Shown here: in pieces, positions 58,501 to 64,000 of the stretch
Position numbering within the stretch: position 1 is the first letter of the stretch
How the letters are laid out: the number at the start of each line of letters is the position of its first letter
DNA from: Diabrotica undecimpunctata
Lineage: Eukaryota > Arthropoda > Insecta > Coleoptera > Chrysomelidae
Direction of reading: 5' to 3'
Length of the DNA: 64,000 nt
Assembly: GCF_040954645.1 (NCBI RefSeq)
Contig: NC_092809.1
Coordinates: forward strand, 135,955,914-136,019,913
Made by a program: the position numbers and the translations under genes
The notes under the pieces: model-generated
Database searches by the model: none
What the model was told of the DNA's origin: nothing
What the model saw: the letters and a program-made list of their open reading frames with translations, nothing else

Positions 58501-60448
58501 TCTTCACGTGCCATATCAGAATTATTCGACGTTGGCGATCACCATTGCGAAGGCTTCTCGATCTTCTGCAATATGGAATAATTGTACCTTTTTAAACAAG
58601 ACACCGGTTTTCTTCTTACACCTCTACGACCTTTTATTTTTCCTTAAAGGATCCGTTGTAGTATTCTATATTGATTTCCCGTCACCATACGTTCCAGATA
58701 AGTCATTTTCCGGTGTTTAGGAGTCTTTAGCAATTCTTCATCTTTGTTGACCCTCCTTAGTACTTCCTCATTAGTTTTCTTTGCTGCCCAAGGTATCTCC
58801 ATCATCCGTCTATGAATCCACATTTCCAATCCTTTATTAGTGTCCACACTTTTGTTTCATACAAAAGTACAGACCAAATATAGCACTTTGTCCATTTTTG
58901 GTCTTAGTTCTAAACTGAGACCATTATTGCAAAGAAATGTCTTCATTTTAATAAAAGTAGTATTAGTCATTGCTATTCTGCGGTTTATTTCTATATCTGG
59001 ATCTAGTTGGTTCGTTATGACAGTTCCCAAATGTGTAATTTTGCGAACTTTTTCAAGTAGGACTCCATTTAATTAAAGCCCTGCATCTGATTAAAGTCCG
59101 AATAGCTAAGATGATAGCTATGATGATTGCCGACCTCCGCCGCGGAGATGGCACTTGAAGAAGAAGATCTGAATGTAATAGAAAACTAATTGACTGGCGC
59201 CCACGAGAAGAAAAACGCAGCAGAGGACGACCACCAACACGCTGGATGGACGACATTAGACGAATATCCAAGAAATGGCAACAAGAAGCACAGAACCGTG
59301 AAGACTGGCGAAAAATGGGAGAGACCTATGTCCAGCAGTGGACAGAAGAGGTTGCATGATGATGATCTGAATGTGGGTTACGACTAAAGACTAATTTGGT
59401 TTTGTTTGAGTTTATTTTAATACCCATTTCCTCTTCTACTTCGTGAATACGATCAAGCAAAATTTAGAGACCGTCAATATTTTCTGACAGAACTAGTGTA
59501 TGGTCTACGTATCTAATTACATAAAGTAGTTCCTCGTTGATTTTTATTCCATATAGCCGACTCTCAAGTGCCTTTTTAAATAACTGGTTCGAGATTCCAG
59601 TACAGATTTTTAATGACACGGATATCTTTGTCATCTATTCCTATATTTTTTAATATCTGCATTAATTTTCCATGCTGCACTTTTTAGAATGCCTTTTTGA
59701 AGTTCACGAGGCATGGAAGGATAAAGCAACTAAACAGAAAATACCCCCAAAGGGTGGATCATCTGTAGCATCTTCTTTTTACCATGTAAATCATAATCGA
59801 AGATAGTTTACATTACAGTCTGTATTACAAAATACAGACAATTAATTTAGCTGATTGCTTTCCTTACAACTCTCCATTTGCTTTCAAAACTTCTGCACTT
59901 ATCCCATTTGCTCCCGGCCTTTTATTGTTCTTTAAGTCTTGAATTGTGTCCATTATTTCTTATTCTGTCATAGGTACTTTCACATTCTAACATTGCCTGT
60001 TCGGCTTCTTATTCTCATAGAAAAAACTTTTCCATTCGGACATCATATGACCAACAAAAGAATATACTATCTACAATATTGTTTTTATTATACATTTATA
60101 ATAAAAACCAACACAAACAATTATACAATATATTTATGGTGGGGCAAATTGGCGCGACCTTTTTACTGCTACGGAAATTGACTCGTCACATAATAACAAC
60201 GTTTCTAACTTCTTGTATGAGTAATAATCAATAATGTTCTTTGTTTAATTTTACCAAAATAAAACCATTAATAAAAGTTCCAATTTCCATTTACTTACCC
60301 GTTCGCATTGTTATCGATGAGAAAATAGAGTTTGTGTTCGGAATTCCGTAATCTGTCTGCCGTAGTTATTGGCTTAGTGAGTCCTTGAGCTGACGCAGAA
60401 GCCTCTCCCATCGCATTCACAATATCCGATACTTTGGTTACGACATCC
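37518..60448 (-). CDS. ATAT1: Alpha-tubulin N-acetyltransferase (ATAT1/MEC-17 family), ten visible exons
   Basis: Transfers acetyl from acetyl-CoA to Lys40 of alpha-tubulin inside microtubules. Minus-strand exons: 60448-60299, 56504-56333, 56277-56090, 54460-54361, 49424-49378, 46750-46706, 46649-46214, 44219-43533, 42716-41332, 37866-37518. Splice phases agree at every junction and yield about 1186 codons including the stop. The acetyltransferase domain has [53 protein letters not shown] (acetyl-CoA loop and the conserved Cys) and [18 protein letters not shown] (conserved catalytic Asp). After it come about 900 residues, largely Q/N-rich and disordered, and then an acidic C-terminus ending [10 protein letters not shown]. 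Human ATAT1 has about 420 residues (from memory), so the tail is exceptional. The N-terminal ~35 residues are missing: the first visible exon begins mid-codon. Isoforms skipping Q/N exons are plausible because exons 8 and 9 start and end near phase 0. Confidence 0.92.
38210..39730. repeat. Intronic satellite array, ~180-bp monomers
   Basis: Eight or nine diverged tandem copies within the last ATAT1 intron. The landmark CATTTAAAGACCGCT recurs at about 38261, 38769, 38924 (CACTT), 39107, 39288, 39464 and 39708 (CATTTCAAA), mostly 155-183 bp apart; more degenerate units lie near 38400 and 38575. Each unit also has TTTTCCCATCTAACAAAATAC, GATGGTGCATCACAGTGG and TCAATATTTGGGACCAATAA. Confidence 0.9.
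39731..41331. other. ATAT1 last intron, distal part
   Basis: A possible foldback of about 200 bp lies at 40127-40328: CAAGGTCACGCGTTGTTAAC-like and inverted TATTGATAACGCGTGACTTT-like ends pair over about 22 bp. No coding sequence. Confidence 0.45.
41332..42716 (-). CDS. ATAT1: ATAT1 visible exon 9, Q/N-rich with a tandem duplication
   Basis: Acceptor TTTTTAG, donor GTAAGG at 41331-41326. About 461 codons of Q/N/H/S/P-rich sequence. A 36-residue unit beginning [19 protein letters not shown] is repeated directly, with changes at only a few positions (about 41435-41650). If the donor were read through, the frame would stop two codons later (HLNK then stop), so a shorter isoform is possible. Confidence 0.9.
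42717..43532. other. ATAT1 intron between exons 9 and 8
   Basis: GTAAGA donor to TTTTTTAG acceptor, 816 bp. I see no supported repeat or gene inside. Confidence 0.5.
43533..44219 (-). CDS. ATAT1: ATAT1 visible exon 8, Q-rich
   Basis: Acceptor TTTGTAG, donor GTAAGA. 229 codons in phase 0 at both ends (skippable). Begins [18 protein letters not shown] and is Gln/Pro/Tyr-rich throughout. Confidence 0.88.
44492..44610 (+). pseudogene. LINE C-terminal scrap
   Basis: Reads [20 protein letters not shown] then WRRYGGIV, like the GRPPKRW-type C-terminal end of RTE-like LINEs. It is followed by a purine-rich tract (44600-44665). Short and low-certainty. Confidence 0.4.
45569..45830 (-). promoter_or_regulatory. 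Promoter-like segment and ATAT1-like start peptide
   Basis: The minus strand has CAAGATGGCGGC (YY1-type site, 45809-45820), an adjacent TGACGTGG (45801-45808), then, about 240 nt on, an ATG (45571) opening [16 protein letters not shown]1 proteins begin with a similar [M][E/D]F-x-[F/Y]-D peptide. But this sits downstream of the catalytic exons, so it cannot be the normal first exon in this arrangement. It may be chance, a duplicated exon, or an assembly error. See findings. Confidence 0.3.
45831..46213. other. ATAT1 intron between exons 8 and 7, distal part
   Basis: No feature beyond the YY1-like motif at its edge. Confidence 0.4.
46214..46649 (-). CDS. ATAT1: ATAT1 visible exon 7, N/Y/Q-rich
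   Basis: Acceptor ATCCTAG, donor GTAAGT. Encodes about 145 residues rich in Asn, Tyr and Gln, beginning [20 protein letters not shown]. Low-complexity, likely disordered. Confidence 0.85.
46706..46750 (-). CDS. ATAT1: ATAT1 visible exon 6
   Basis: 45 bp microexon encoding [14 protein letters not shown]. Acceptor ACTAG, donor GTAAAT. Phases fit both neighbours. It is small enough to doubt on its own. Confidence 0.65.
   Translation of the reverse strand, partial: CSVPSRYKLCWYVL
46751..47640. other. ATAT1 intron, no feature recognised
   Basis: AT-rich non-coding DNA upstream of exon 6. Confidence 0.4.
47640..47940 (+). pseudogene. RTE-like LINE thumb/C-terminal fragment
   Basis: Reads [20 protein letters not shown], then [13 protein letters not shown] and [20 protein letters not shown], the block following the YADD region in RTE-like elements. 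Antisense to ATAT1, with frame damage near 47790. Confidence 0.8.
47941..48675. other. ATAT1 intron, no feature recognised
   Basis: AT-rich; nothing supported. Confidence 0.4.
48678..48808. repeat. (GA)n-rich microsatellite
   Basis: Imperfect GAGA tract with interspersed GGATAGAGAGAG and GAGAGGAGAGAG variants. Confidence 0.95.
48809..49377. other. ATAT1 intron, no feature recognised
   Basis: Downstream side of the GC-donor exon. Nothing supported. Confidence 0.4.
49378..49424 (-). CDS. ATAT1: ATAT1 visible exon 5 with GC donor
   Basis: 47 bp, acceptor TTTTCAG. Encodes [15 protein letters not shown]. The donor reads AGG then GCAAGT, a GC-AG intron. Its phase fits the next exon; no GT donor in frame is nearby. 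Confidence 0.7.
49457..49523. repeat. (TA)n microsatellite
   Basis: About 33 TA units, close to ATAT1 exon 5. Confidence 0.95.
49771..49890 (+). pseudogene. RTE-like LINE 3'-end scrap
   Basis: [18 protein letters not shown] matches the C-terminal block of the 5' LINE in this window (GRKQLSWLRNIRQW). About 40 codons, with an in-frame stop. Confidence 0.6.
50160..50370 (+). pseudogene. LINE endonuclease-end fragment
   Basis: [20 protein letters not shown] and [17 protein letters not shown] resemble the end of the apurinic-type endonuclease domain of jockey-like LINEs (the RRWRRGYNPD block). It sits directly before an RT fragment that may belong to another family. Confidence 0.5.
50395..51240 (+). 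pseudogene. LINE reverse transcriptase fragment
   Basis: [20 protein letters not shown] (motif B) then, after a frame change near 50460, [17 protein letters not shown] (motif C) and [29 protein letters not shown]. The C-terminal part, after a break near 50860, reads [16 protein letters not shown] and [20 protein letters not shown] blocks. It shares the FADDQVV motif with the 15.7-16.9 kb LINE. Confidence 0.8.
51241..52480. other. ATAT1 intron with possible LINE traces
   Basis: Around 51740-52030, a stretch such as [18 protein letters not shown] may be an old RT thumb region, but it is too decayed to support. The remainder is featureless. Confidence 0.3.
52490..52810 (+). pseudogene. LINE reverse transcriptase scrap
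   Basis: Split-frame blocks [14 protein letters not shown] (motif B end), TDFRYA-DN where YADD would lie, and [19 protein letters not shown]. Heavily decayed. Confidence 0.5.
52856..53640 (-). pseudogene. RTE-like LINE fragment with (GAT)n tail
   Basis: On the minus strand, [18 protein letters not shown] (motif C, about 53620), [15 protein letters not shown], then [20 protein letters not shown] and [11 protein letters not shown] (53363-52875 open frame). It ends at 52856-52874 in a GATGATGATGAT microsatellite with almost no 3' UTR, typical of RTE elements. One frame change lies near 53440. Confidence 0.85.
53641..54360. other. ATAT1 intron with an inverted GCGCGCA pair
   Basis: TGTGCGCACTTGACCGAACCGGCCAG-type sequence begins at about 53873, and an inverted partner (GGCCGGTTCGGTTAAGTGCG, about 54230-54252) closes a ~380-bp unit. 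This looks like the ends of a MITE; see findings. No coding sequence. Confidence 0.55.
54361..54460 (-). CDS. ATAT1: ATAT1 visible exon 4
   Basis: Acceptor ATTATAG, donor GTATAA. Encodes [15 protein letters not shown] and [19 protein letters not shown] Pro/Gly-rich linker. Phases fit exons 3 and 5. Confidence 0.85.
54461..54835. other. ATAT1 intron, no feature recognised
   Basis: Nothing supported. Confidence 0.4.
54840..55440 (+). pseudogene. LINE reverse transcriptase N-terminal fragment
   Basis: [20 protein letters not shown] (finger block, degenerate KAPGPDGI), then [17 protein letters not shown] and [18 protein letters not shown], the usual order upstream of motif A. At least two frame changes. 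It ends at a (TA)n tract. Confidence 0.7.
55494..55557. repeat. (TA)n microsatellite
   Basis: About 31 TA units with short TTTACATATA extensions on the right. Confidence 0.95.
55575..55870 (+). pseudogene. GIY-YIG fragment, Penelope-like
   Basis: [20 protein letters not shown] then AHKHSV carries the YIG half of a GIY-YIG domain with its following Arg and His. The start of the domain is lost in the (TA)n tract. It is a different lineage from the 24-28 kb pair. Confidence 0.55.
56090..56277 (-). CDS. ATAT1: ATAT1 visible exon 3, catalytic Asp
   Basis: Acceptor TTTTAG, donor GTAATT. Encodes [40 protein letters not shown] and [26 protein letters not shown] holds the conserved catalytic Asp, and the catalytic domain ends here. 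Confidence 0.95.
56333..56504 (-). CDS. ATAT1: ATAT1 visible exon 2, acetyl-CoA loop
   Basis: Acceptor TTTTAG, donor GTAAGG. Encodes [40 protein letters not shown] and [12 protein letters not shown]. The conserved Cys precedes LLDFY and the acetyl-CoA-binding loop is RQRNGLGK. Confidence 0.95.
56530..57042 (+). pseudogene. LINE 3' end split by the MITE
   Basis: Left of the MITE the frame reads [12 protein letters not shown]; right of it KGDGA, stop, then GAAGAAGAAG. The same terminal block ([12 protein letters not shown], stop, GAAGAAGAAG) occurs at 59.1 kb, so one family is represented twice. Confidence 0.6.
56575..57008. mobile_element. MITE with ~45-bp inverted repeats and TTAA target
   Basis: Ends AGCCGCGTTTACACGATGAC and its inverted partner GTCATCGTGTAAACGCGGC lie between TTAA copies (56571-56574 and 57009-57012), suggesting a piggyBac-type TTAA duplication. 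Pairing runs about 45 bp with few mismatches. The GC-rich 434-bp interior is non-coding and contains more ACAATTG inverted words. It interrupts a LINE 3' end (next entry). Located in the ATAT1 intron between visible exons 1 and 2. Confidence 0.8.
57130..57447 (+). pseudogene. LINE C-terminal fragment with GAA tail
   Basis: [40 protein letters not shown] and [15 protein letters not shown], then a stop. It closely resembles the C-terminal end of the 8.9-10.3 kb LINE (RKVEWNDHISRMTTNR). The tail AGGAAGAAGAA runs straight into the hairpin. Confidence 0.8.
57444..57550. repeat. Long near-perfect hairpin, 49-bp arms
   Basis: Arms 57444-57492 and 57502-57550 pair with four mismatches over 49 positions and a 9-nt loop. 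Two of the four are G-U pairs in RNA transcribed from the plus strand. AT-rich, with the landmark GAAATCATCCTCAAA at each outer end. Confidence 0.9.
57551..58635. other. ATAT1 intron, no feature recognised
   Basis: AT-rich; nothing supported. Confidence 0.4.
59085..59165 (+). pseudogene. LINE 3'-end scrap with GAA tail
   Basis: [20 protein letters not shown] then a stop and GAAGAAGAAG. Same terminal block as at 57.0 kb. Confidence 0.6.
59177..59363 (+). mobile_element. RTE 3'-end insertion with 11-bp target duplication
   Basis: A 187-bp, severely 5'-truncated RTE copy: [40 protein letters not shown], then a stop and a GATGATGAT tail. Exact 11-bp repeats GATCTGAATGT flank it (59166-59176 and 59364-59374). 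Its SRGRPPTRW block is close to the 52.9-kb RTE fragment. Confidence 0.85.
59901..60298. other. ATAT1 intron, no feature recognised
   Basis: Nothing supported. Confidence 0.4.
60299..60448 (-). CDS. ATAT1: ATAT1 visible exon 1
   Basis: Acceptor TTTTCAG, donor GTAAGT. Encodes [20 protein letters not shown] and the following [20 protein letters not shown], the first helix and strand of the acetyltransferase fold. Starts in phase with two bases expected from an upstream exon. Confidence 0.93.
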
Positions 60449-60866
60449 CTGAAAAGAGGAATATATTTTAAAAAATTGATATATCGATTAGAAATATAAT
60501 ATATTTTCGAGGGTCTATTAATATCTAAGTATATAATAAAATATTTAAATTAGGAAGTATATTATGTAAGAAACTTAAATTTTTGAGGCCTACGATAGGG
60601 TTACATAAAATATACACATCAAAAATATCTCATGACACCACTATTATTCCACTTTTTTCAACAAAAACTTAAATACTTTTTCTGTTCTCTACAAATCAAG
60701 TTATGCCATGAAAATTAATTTGTCTATTGCACTGTTTTATAATAGTGCCTCAAATTCGTACGATTAATTGCTTCAAATTGTAAAGAAAGAGCTTCAAATT
60801 TTAAACATAGTCTGTATTGAGTTTCACAATTTTACTAAAACAAGATTATTAAACGCAACGATAGTC
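60449..60866. other. Upstream of ATAT1 visible exon 1
   Basis: No upstream ATAT1 coding exon was found here or in the following transposons. The true first exon probably lies beyond 64 kb. Confidence 0.4.
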
Positions 60867-60918
60867 ATGGAGCTTCGGCATTTAATACATGTGCAAATGG
60901 TAAGTGCTGTGAATATAT

Positions 60919-62790
60919 AGTCGGTTCGCTATATTTACGCGGGTTTCGGATTAACAAAATTATGCTAATGACTCATTGATAACCAGTTGCAGTAAACGAC
61001 ATCCCAGAAAATTAGGTAAAAACTGCATTAATGGTCATATTTTAAAATACATTAAAATAACATTAGGGTAGGTATAAATTTGTTACAATATTGCAGTTGA
61101 ATTGATTCTTTGCCAGTGTTGACATTGTATGTTTGGTGGAAATATTTAAAAATGCCTAGACGTGTGTTAGATGTAGATAGTCTAATTTGTAGTGTACATA
61201 AGTATTTAACGAATGAAAAAGAAAATGGCGGTCCTTTAAAATCGGTAATGTCTGTTCAACAACGCGTATGTGATGCTCTAGGAATTAGTGAAACCAAACT
61301 AAGAGGAGTATTACAAAATCGCAATAATGAACGGCCGAAAGAAGATCACCGAAAAACTCGCCTATCATTGAAAACGAAAGATATTCCAGATGGAAAAAAA
61401 TTTGAAATTCGTGATACCAGTTATCGAATGCGAGCCAACAAGGAACATGTGACCTTAAATACAATTCTCTCGGAATTAAAAGATAGAAAATTTGACGAAA
61501 TTGGCAGAACAAGTCTATGGCAAGTGATACATAATTTGGGTTTCAAATTTCAAAAGGAGGATAACAGAAAAGCCCTTTGTGAAAGAAGTTCTGTTGTGCA
61601 TAAAAGAATTAACTTTCTAAGAAAATATTCTAAATTAAAAGAAGAAAGGGCAAATTTTATATATTTAGACGAAACATGGATATTTTCTAGGGGTGCAACC
61701 AAGAGAATATGGCAAGATGATAACGTAAAGTCTATCAAACATACTGATGGAGAAGGGAAGCGACACATAATTTTACATGCAGGAGGGAAATCGGGTTTTA
61801 TAGAAGGTGTTGATTTAATATTTTCATCTAAATCAAAATCAAGTGACTATCACGATAATATGAACACAGAAATGTTTGTAAAATGGTTACATAAAAAACT
61901 TCTCCCAGGTTTAAGTGAGCCCAGCGTAATTATTTTAGACAATGCACCTTACCATTCTGAAGTATTAAACAAAAGTCCAACGAATTCTTGGACTGTTAAT
62001 AAAATTAAAGAATGGTTGACAAAGGAACATATACCATTTATACAACATATTTTAAAATCAGAATTATTACGCTTGGCAAATATCCACGCAAAACCAAAAA
62101 CCTTTGTTGTGGATCAGATTATTGAAAGTTACGGTCATCAAGTTTTACGTCTGCCACCGTATCATTGCCAGTTTAATCCCATCGAATATATATGGGGAAT
62201 AGCAAAACAATATTATGACAACCATATTGGGCCTAACGGTTATAGCGACGACGCGGTTCGGGAAACTTGGCGAAAGGCACTTTCAATTGTAACTCCAGAA
62301 GTGTGGTGCAACTGTATATTCAAGTGCGAGAAACTAATAGAAGATTGGTGGACTTGTGCAAATAAAATAAACGAAAAAGTCCAATCATAATAACAATTAA
62401 TGGTGATGACAGTGATGATGATGACGATTATGATATTTTTGATGATAATGACTGATTTTCATTTTTGTTGGCAAGTTAAATTTTTTTATTTTTCAGTAGA
62501 AATTCTCTCCATGGAACAAATATACATAGACTATATTTTCCGTGTGAAGTGTAATATAAAATTATTATTAGGTTTATATTAGCCACATTAGACTCCATTA
62601 ATGAAGTAATTCTCCTTATTATACTGTCAATTATATAAAAGATTTTCCATTATTATTTAATTAAAAAAGTTATGGATTATTTTTCATTTCATTTGACCAG
62701 TTGATATTTCCCCAAAGAGCAGGTAATTAAAACTGGGTACTTACAATAAAATTTTTAATCCGAAACCCGCGTAAATATAGCGAACCGACT
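60919..62790 (+). mobile_element. Intact-looking DD(81-82)E transposon, 36-bp perfect inverted repeats
   Basis: 1872 bp. The ends AGTCGGTTCGCTATATTTAC (60919 onward) and its exact inverted partner (to 62790) match for 36 of 36 positions. The flanks are ATAT on the left and TTAA on the right; a clean TA duplication is not visible (TA against TT if the repeat starts at 60920). A single uninterrupted transposase gene lies inside. It sits in the ORF of a dead Tc1-like element. A short GAT-rich tract (62400-62450) follows the stop codon. Confidence 0.9.
61152..62390 (+). CDS. DDE transposase, uninterrupted 412 aa
   Basis: Expected to excise and reinsert the element. ATG at 61152 is chosen because the open frame starts only at a TTG (61110) and MPRRVLDVDSL follows the ATG. 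Residues 1-130 look like two DNA-binding helical regions (VQQRVCDALGISETKLRGVL at 35-54; GRTSLWQVIHNLGFKFQ at 118-134). Catalytic blocks: FIYLDETWIF (Asp173), VIILDNAPYHS (Asp263) and QFNPIEYIWG (Glu345). I count 81 residues between Asp263 and Glu345, far more than the 34 of Tc1 and close to the long-spacer group I recall as DD82E (Sailor). All three acidic residues are present and there is no stop, so the enzyme may be active. Codons are AT-rich like the surroundings. Confidence 0.9.
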   Translation: MPRRVLDVDSLICSVHKYLTNEKENGGPLKSVMSVQQRVCDALGISETKLRGVLQNRNNERPKEDHRKTRLSLKTKDIPDGKKFEIRDTSYRMRANKEHVTLNTILSELKDRKFDEIGRTSLWQVIHNLGFKFQKEDNRKALCERSSVVHKRINFLRKYSKLKEERANFIYLDETWIFSRGATKRIWQDDNVKSIKHTDGEGKRHIILHAGGKSGFIEGVDLIFSSKSKSSDYHDNMNTEMFVKWLHKKLLPGLSEPSVIILDNAPYHSEVLNKSPTNSWTVNKIKEWLTKEHIPFIQHILKSELLRLANIHAKPKTFVVDQIIESYGHQVLRLPPYHCQFNPIEYIWGIAKQYYDNHIGPNGYSDDAVRETWRKALSIVTPEVWCNCIFKCEKLIEDWWTCANKINEKVQS

Positions 62791-63495
62791 TTAACTGACG
62801 CTGGTTTTTCACAAGCTGATGTTGCACGTCATTTTGGCGTGGCTCGGAACAGTGATTTCGCGATTATGACGTCGATATGAATAATTTGGTAATGATGCTA
62901 AAGACATGGAGGTCGTCAAGCTAATCCTCGACAGGATCAGTAGTAAAATTAGCTCGTCGAAATGCTCGTCGCACGTGAAATCTGTGGGGGAGAAAATACC
63001 CACAACATTACTGTATTTATGAGACCAAACTTTGAGGAATAGGTTCAATGAAGCTGGCCTGCACGCCAGACATCCATTGAGGGTACCCATGTTACGTCAT
63101 GAAAATCGTGGACTCAGATTAAGGTGGGCACAGCAACATGTGGATTGAGGCTTACAAGAATGTAGTTCTGGTTATCCACAAATGAAGCTAGGTTTTATCT
63201 CTACCCTGATTCAAGAACAGTGAGAGCTTGGAGAGGACCTGGTCGACGAGAGAGATTCGGGCATGTACAGAGTGTTCGTTCCTATAGTGGTCTACAAATT
63301 ATGTGGGCTGGAATAATTTTTCATTATCGAATTGTTCCCGTTTTTGTGAAAGGTACTTTGAATCAATATCAATATATTGATCGTATCTTAGAACCTGTTG
63401 TCCTTCCATCTGCAACTGCTGCAGGTCCTGATTTGAGGTACATGCAGGATGATGCAAGGCCACATACTGCAGCAACAGTAAGATATTGGCAATAA
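62791..63495 (+). pseudogene. Tc1-like transposase, right-hand part
   Basis: Stops and frame changes near 62875, 62945, 63150 and 63225, then an open stretch 63220-63495. The first catalytic block is not recognisable; the second reads MQDDARPHT; the third is lost. Confidence 0.8.
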
Positions 63496-63529
63496 CTATA
63501 TAGAGAACAAATCCTTTTTAAATTTTGGG

Positions 63530-64000
63530 ACATGGACATGGACTCAATTTTGTCAAGAAAAAAACCTGGCGATTATGAACACATGGTTTCGATTACCACC
63601 CCGTAGACTGTATACCTGAAGGTCACCATACGATAATGAACAAAATTGCATTAGAAATCAGATCGACTTTATTATAACTAATCTAAGATTTAGAAATTCC
63701 ATTGTAAGCGTTAAGACTTTTCCTGGAGCAGATGTCCCCTCAGATCATAACCTCCTTGTCTCAAAAATAAAACTAATGGTAAAAAAAGATAATAAAATCC
63801 AAAAGTTCTAAGGTGAATACTCAGTTACTCAAGATAAATGAAATTCGTGCTGAGGCTTCAACTTGTATTAATCAAGAAATGAATAAATTAACATCAGAAA
63901 TGAAAAACACTGAGAATGTGAACACTATATGGAGCAAAATCAAAGATTCTGTTACAAAAACAAAGAAATAAACTCTACAAAAGAAAACAGAAAGCCGAAA
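63530..64000 (+). pseudogene. RTE-like LINE endonuclease fragment, runs off the window
   Basis: An apurinic-type endonuclease C-terminal half: NLAIMNTWFRLPPRRLYT, an in-frame stop, then RNQIDFIITNLRFRNSIVSV and KTFPGADVPSDHNLLVSKIK with the conserved Asp of IDF and the SDH motif. After a stop near 63811 the linker NEIRAEASTCINQEMNKLTS and NTIWSKIKDS follow. Probably the same superfamily as the 0.7-2.45 kb LINE, which lacks this part. Confidence 0.83.

Larger units (their letters stand above)
58640..59900 (-). mobile_element. Decayed RTE-like LINE with nested LINE tails
   Basis: Minus-strand blocks in order: [20 protein letters not shown] (about 59600-59545), [16 protein letters not shown] (YADD position degraded, about 59510), EEEMGIKIN (about 59430). 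After the nested tails come [20 protein letters not shown] (about 59065-59005) and [20 protein letters not shown] (about 58820-58760). Plus-strand LINE tails at 59085-59165 and 59177-59363 interrupt it. Confidence 0.75.
60867..63495 (+). mobile_element. Dead Tc1-like element interrupted by the DD(81-82)E transposon
   Basis: Left part: ATG at 60867, MELRHLIHVQMVSAVNI. Right part: from 62791, LTDAGFSQADVARHFGVARN (helix-turn-helix), NRFNEAGLHARHP and LRLRWAQQHVDW in shifting frames, then RAWRGPGRRERFGHVQ, LQIMWAGIIFHYRIVPVF, IDRILEPVVLPSATAAGPDL and MQDDARPHTA (the second catalytic Asp block of Tc1 transposases). It breaks off after 63495, before the third acidic residue, where LINE sequence starts. 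No inverted repeats of this element were found. Confidence 0.82.

Noticed and set aside
61110..61151. Start of the DD(81-82)E transposase at 61110
   Set aside because: That codon is TTG; the first ATG in frame is 61152 and gives a sensible N-terminus.
62400..62582. 60-aa ORF rich in Met/Ile after the transposase
   Set aside because: It is translated from a GAT-rich low-complexity tract inside the element.

Overview
The window is AT-rich, intron-containing, transposon-dense eukaryotic DNA. Spliceosomal GT-AG introns, two insect-like host genes, and many RTE-like LINE, Penelope, DD41D/Tc1, hAT, Harbinger and Ty3/gypsy remains point to an insect; a beetle is my best guess, from the style of the repeats and the ATAT1 protein. 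There is no sign of bacterial, CRISPR or operon organisation. Two host genes are supported. (1) PLPP6-like, + strand 21447-23174, four coding exons: a 214-aa PAP2-family lipid phosphatase with complete catalytic motifs. (2) An alpha-tubulin N-acetyltransferase gene (ATAT1/MEC-17 family), - strand, ten visible coding exons from 60448 down to 37518. Their splice phases all agree. The N-terminal exon was not found. The acetyltransferase domain lies in the first three visible exons, followed by a very long Q/N-rich tail. Layout: 1-21 kb is an intergenic transposon graveyard (RTE-like LINE; a DD41D element with ~255-bp terminal inverted repeats; a MITE; LINE scraps; a second DD41D element split by a hAT element with a perfect 8-bp target duplication; a solo LTR inside a LINE; a LINE flanked by inverted copies of its own tail; a broken Ty3/gypsy pol; a Harbinger scrap). 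21.4-23.3 kb is PLPP6. 24.0-28.3 kb is a large palindrome of two near-identical Penelope-like elements, head to head, bounded by one 13-bp target duplication. 28.3-37.5 kb is mostly featureless AT-rich DNA with a tRNA-like sequence, a third DD41D element, a (TA)n tract and an antisense fragment of the 28S rRNA 3' end. 37.5-60.5 kb is the ATAT1 gene; its introns hold a ~180-bp satellite array, many LINE 3' ends, (TA)n and (GA)n tracts, a MITE and a long hairpin. 60.9-62.8 kb is an apparently intact 1.87-kb DD(81-82)E transposon with 36-bp perfect inverted repeats, inserted in a dead Tc1-like element. The window ends in the endonuclease domain of another RTE-like LINE. The most unusual items are the intact DD(81-82)E element, the palindromic Penelope pair, the Q/N-rich extension of the tubulin acetyltransferase with a 36-residue tandem duplication, an ATAT1-like start peptide found in the wrong place (45.57 kb), and the long-TIR DD41D element. 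All family calls are from reading motifs by eye; no database search was possible.
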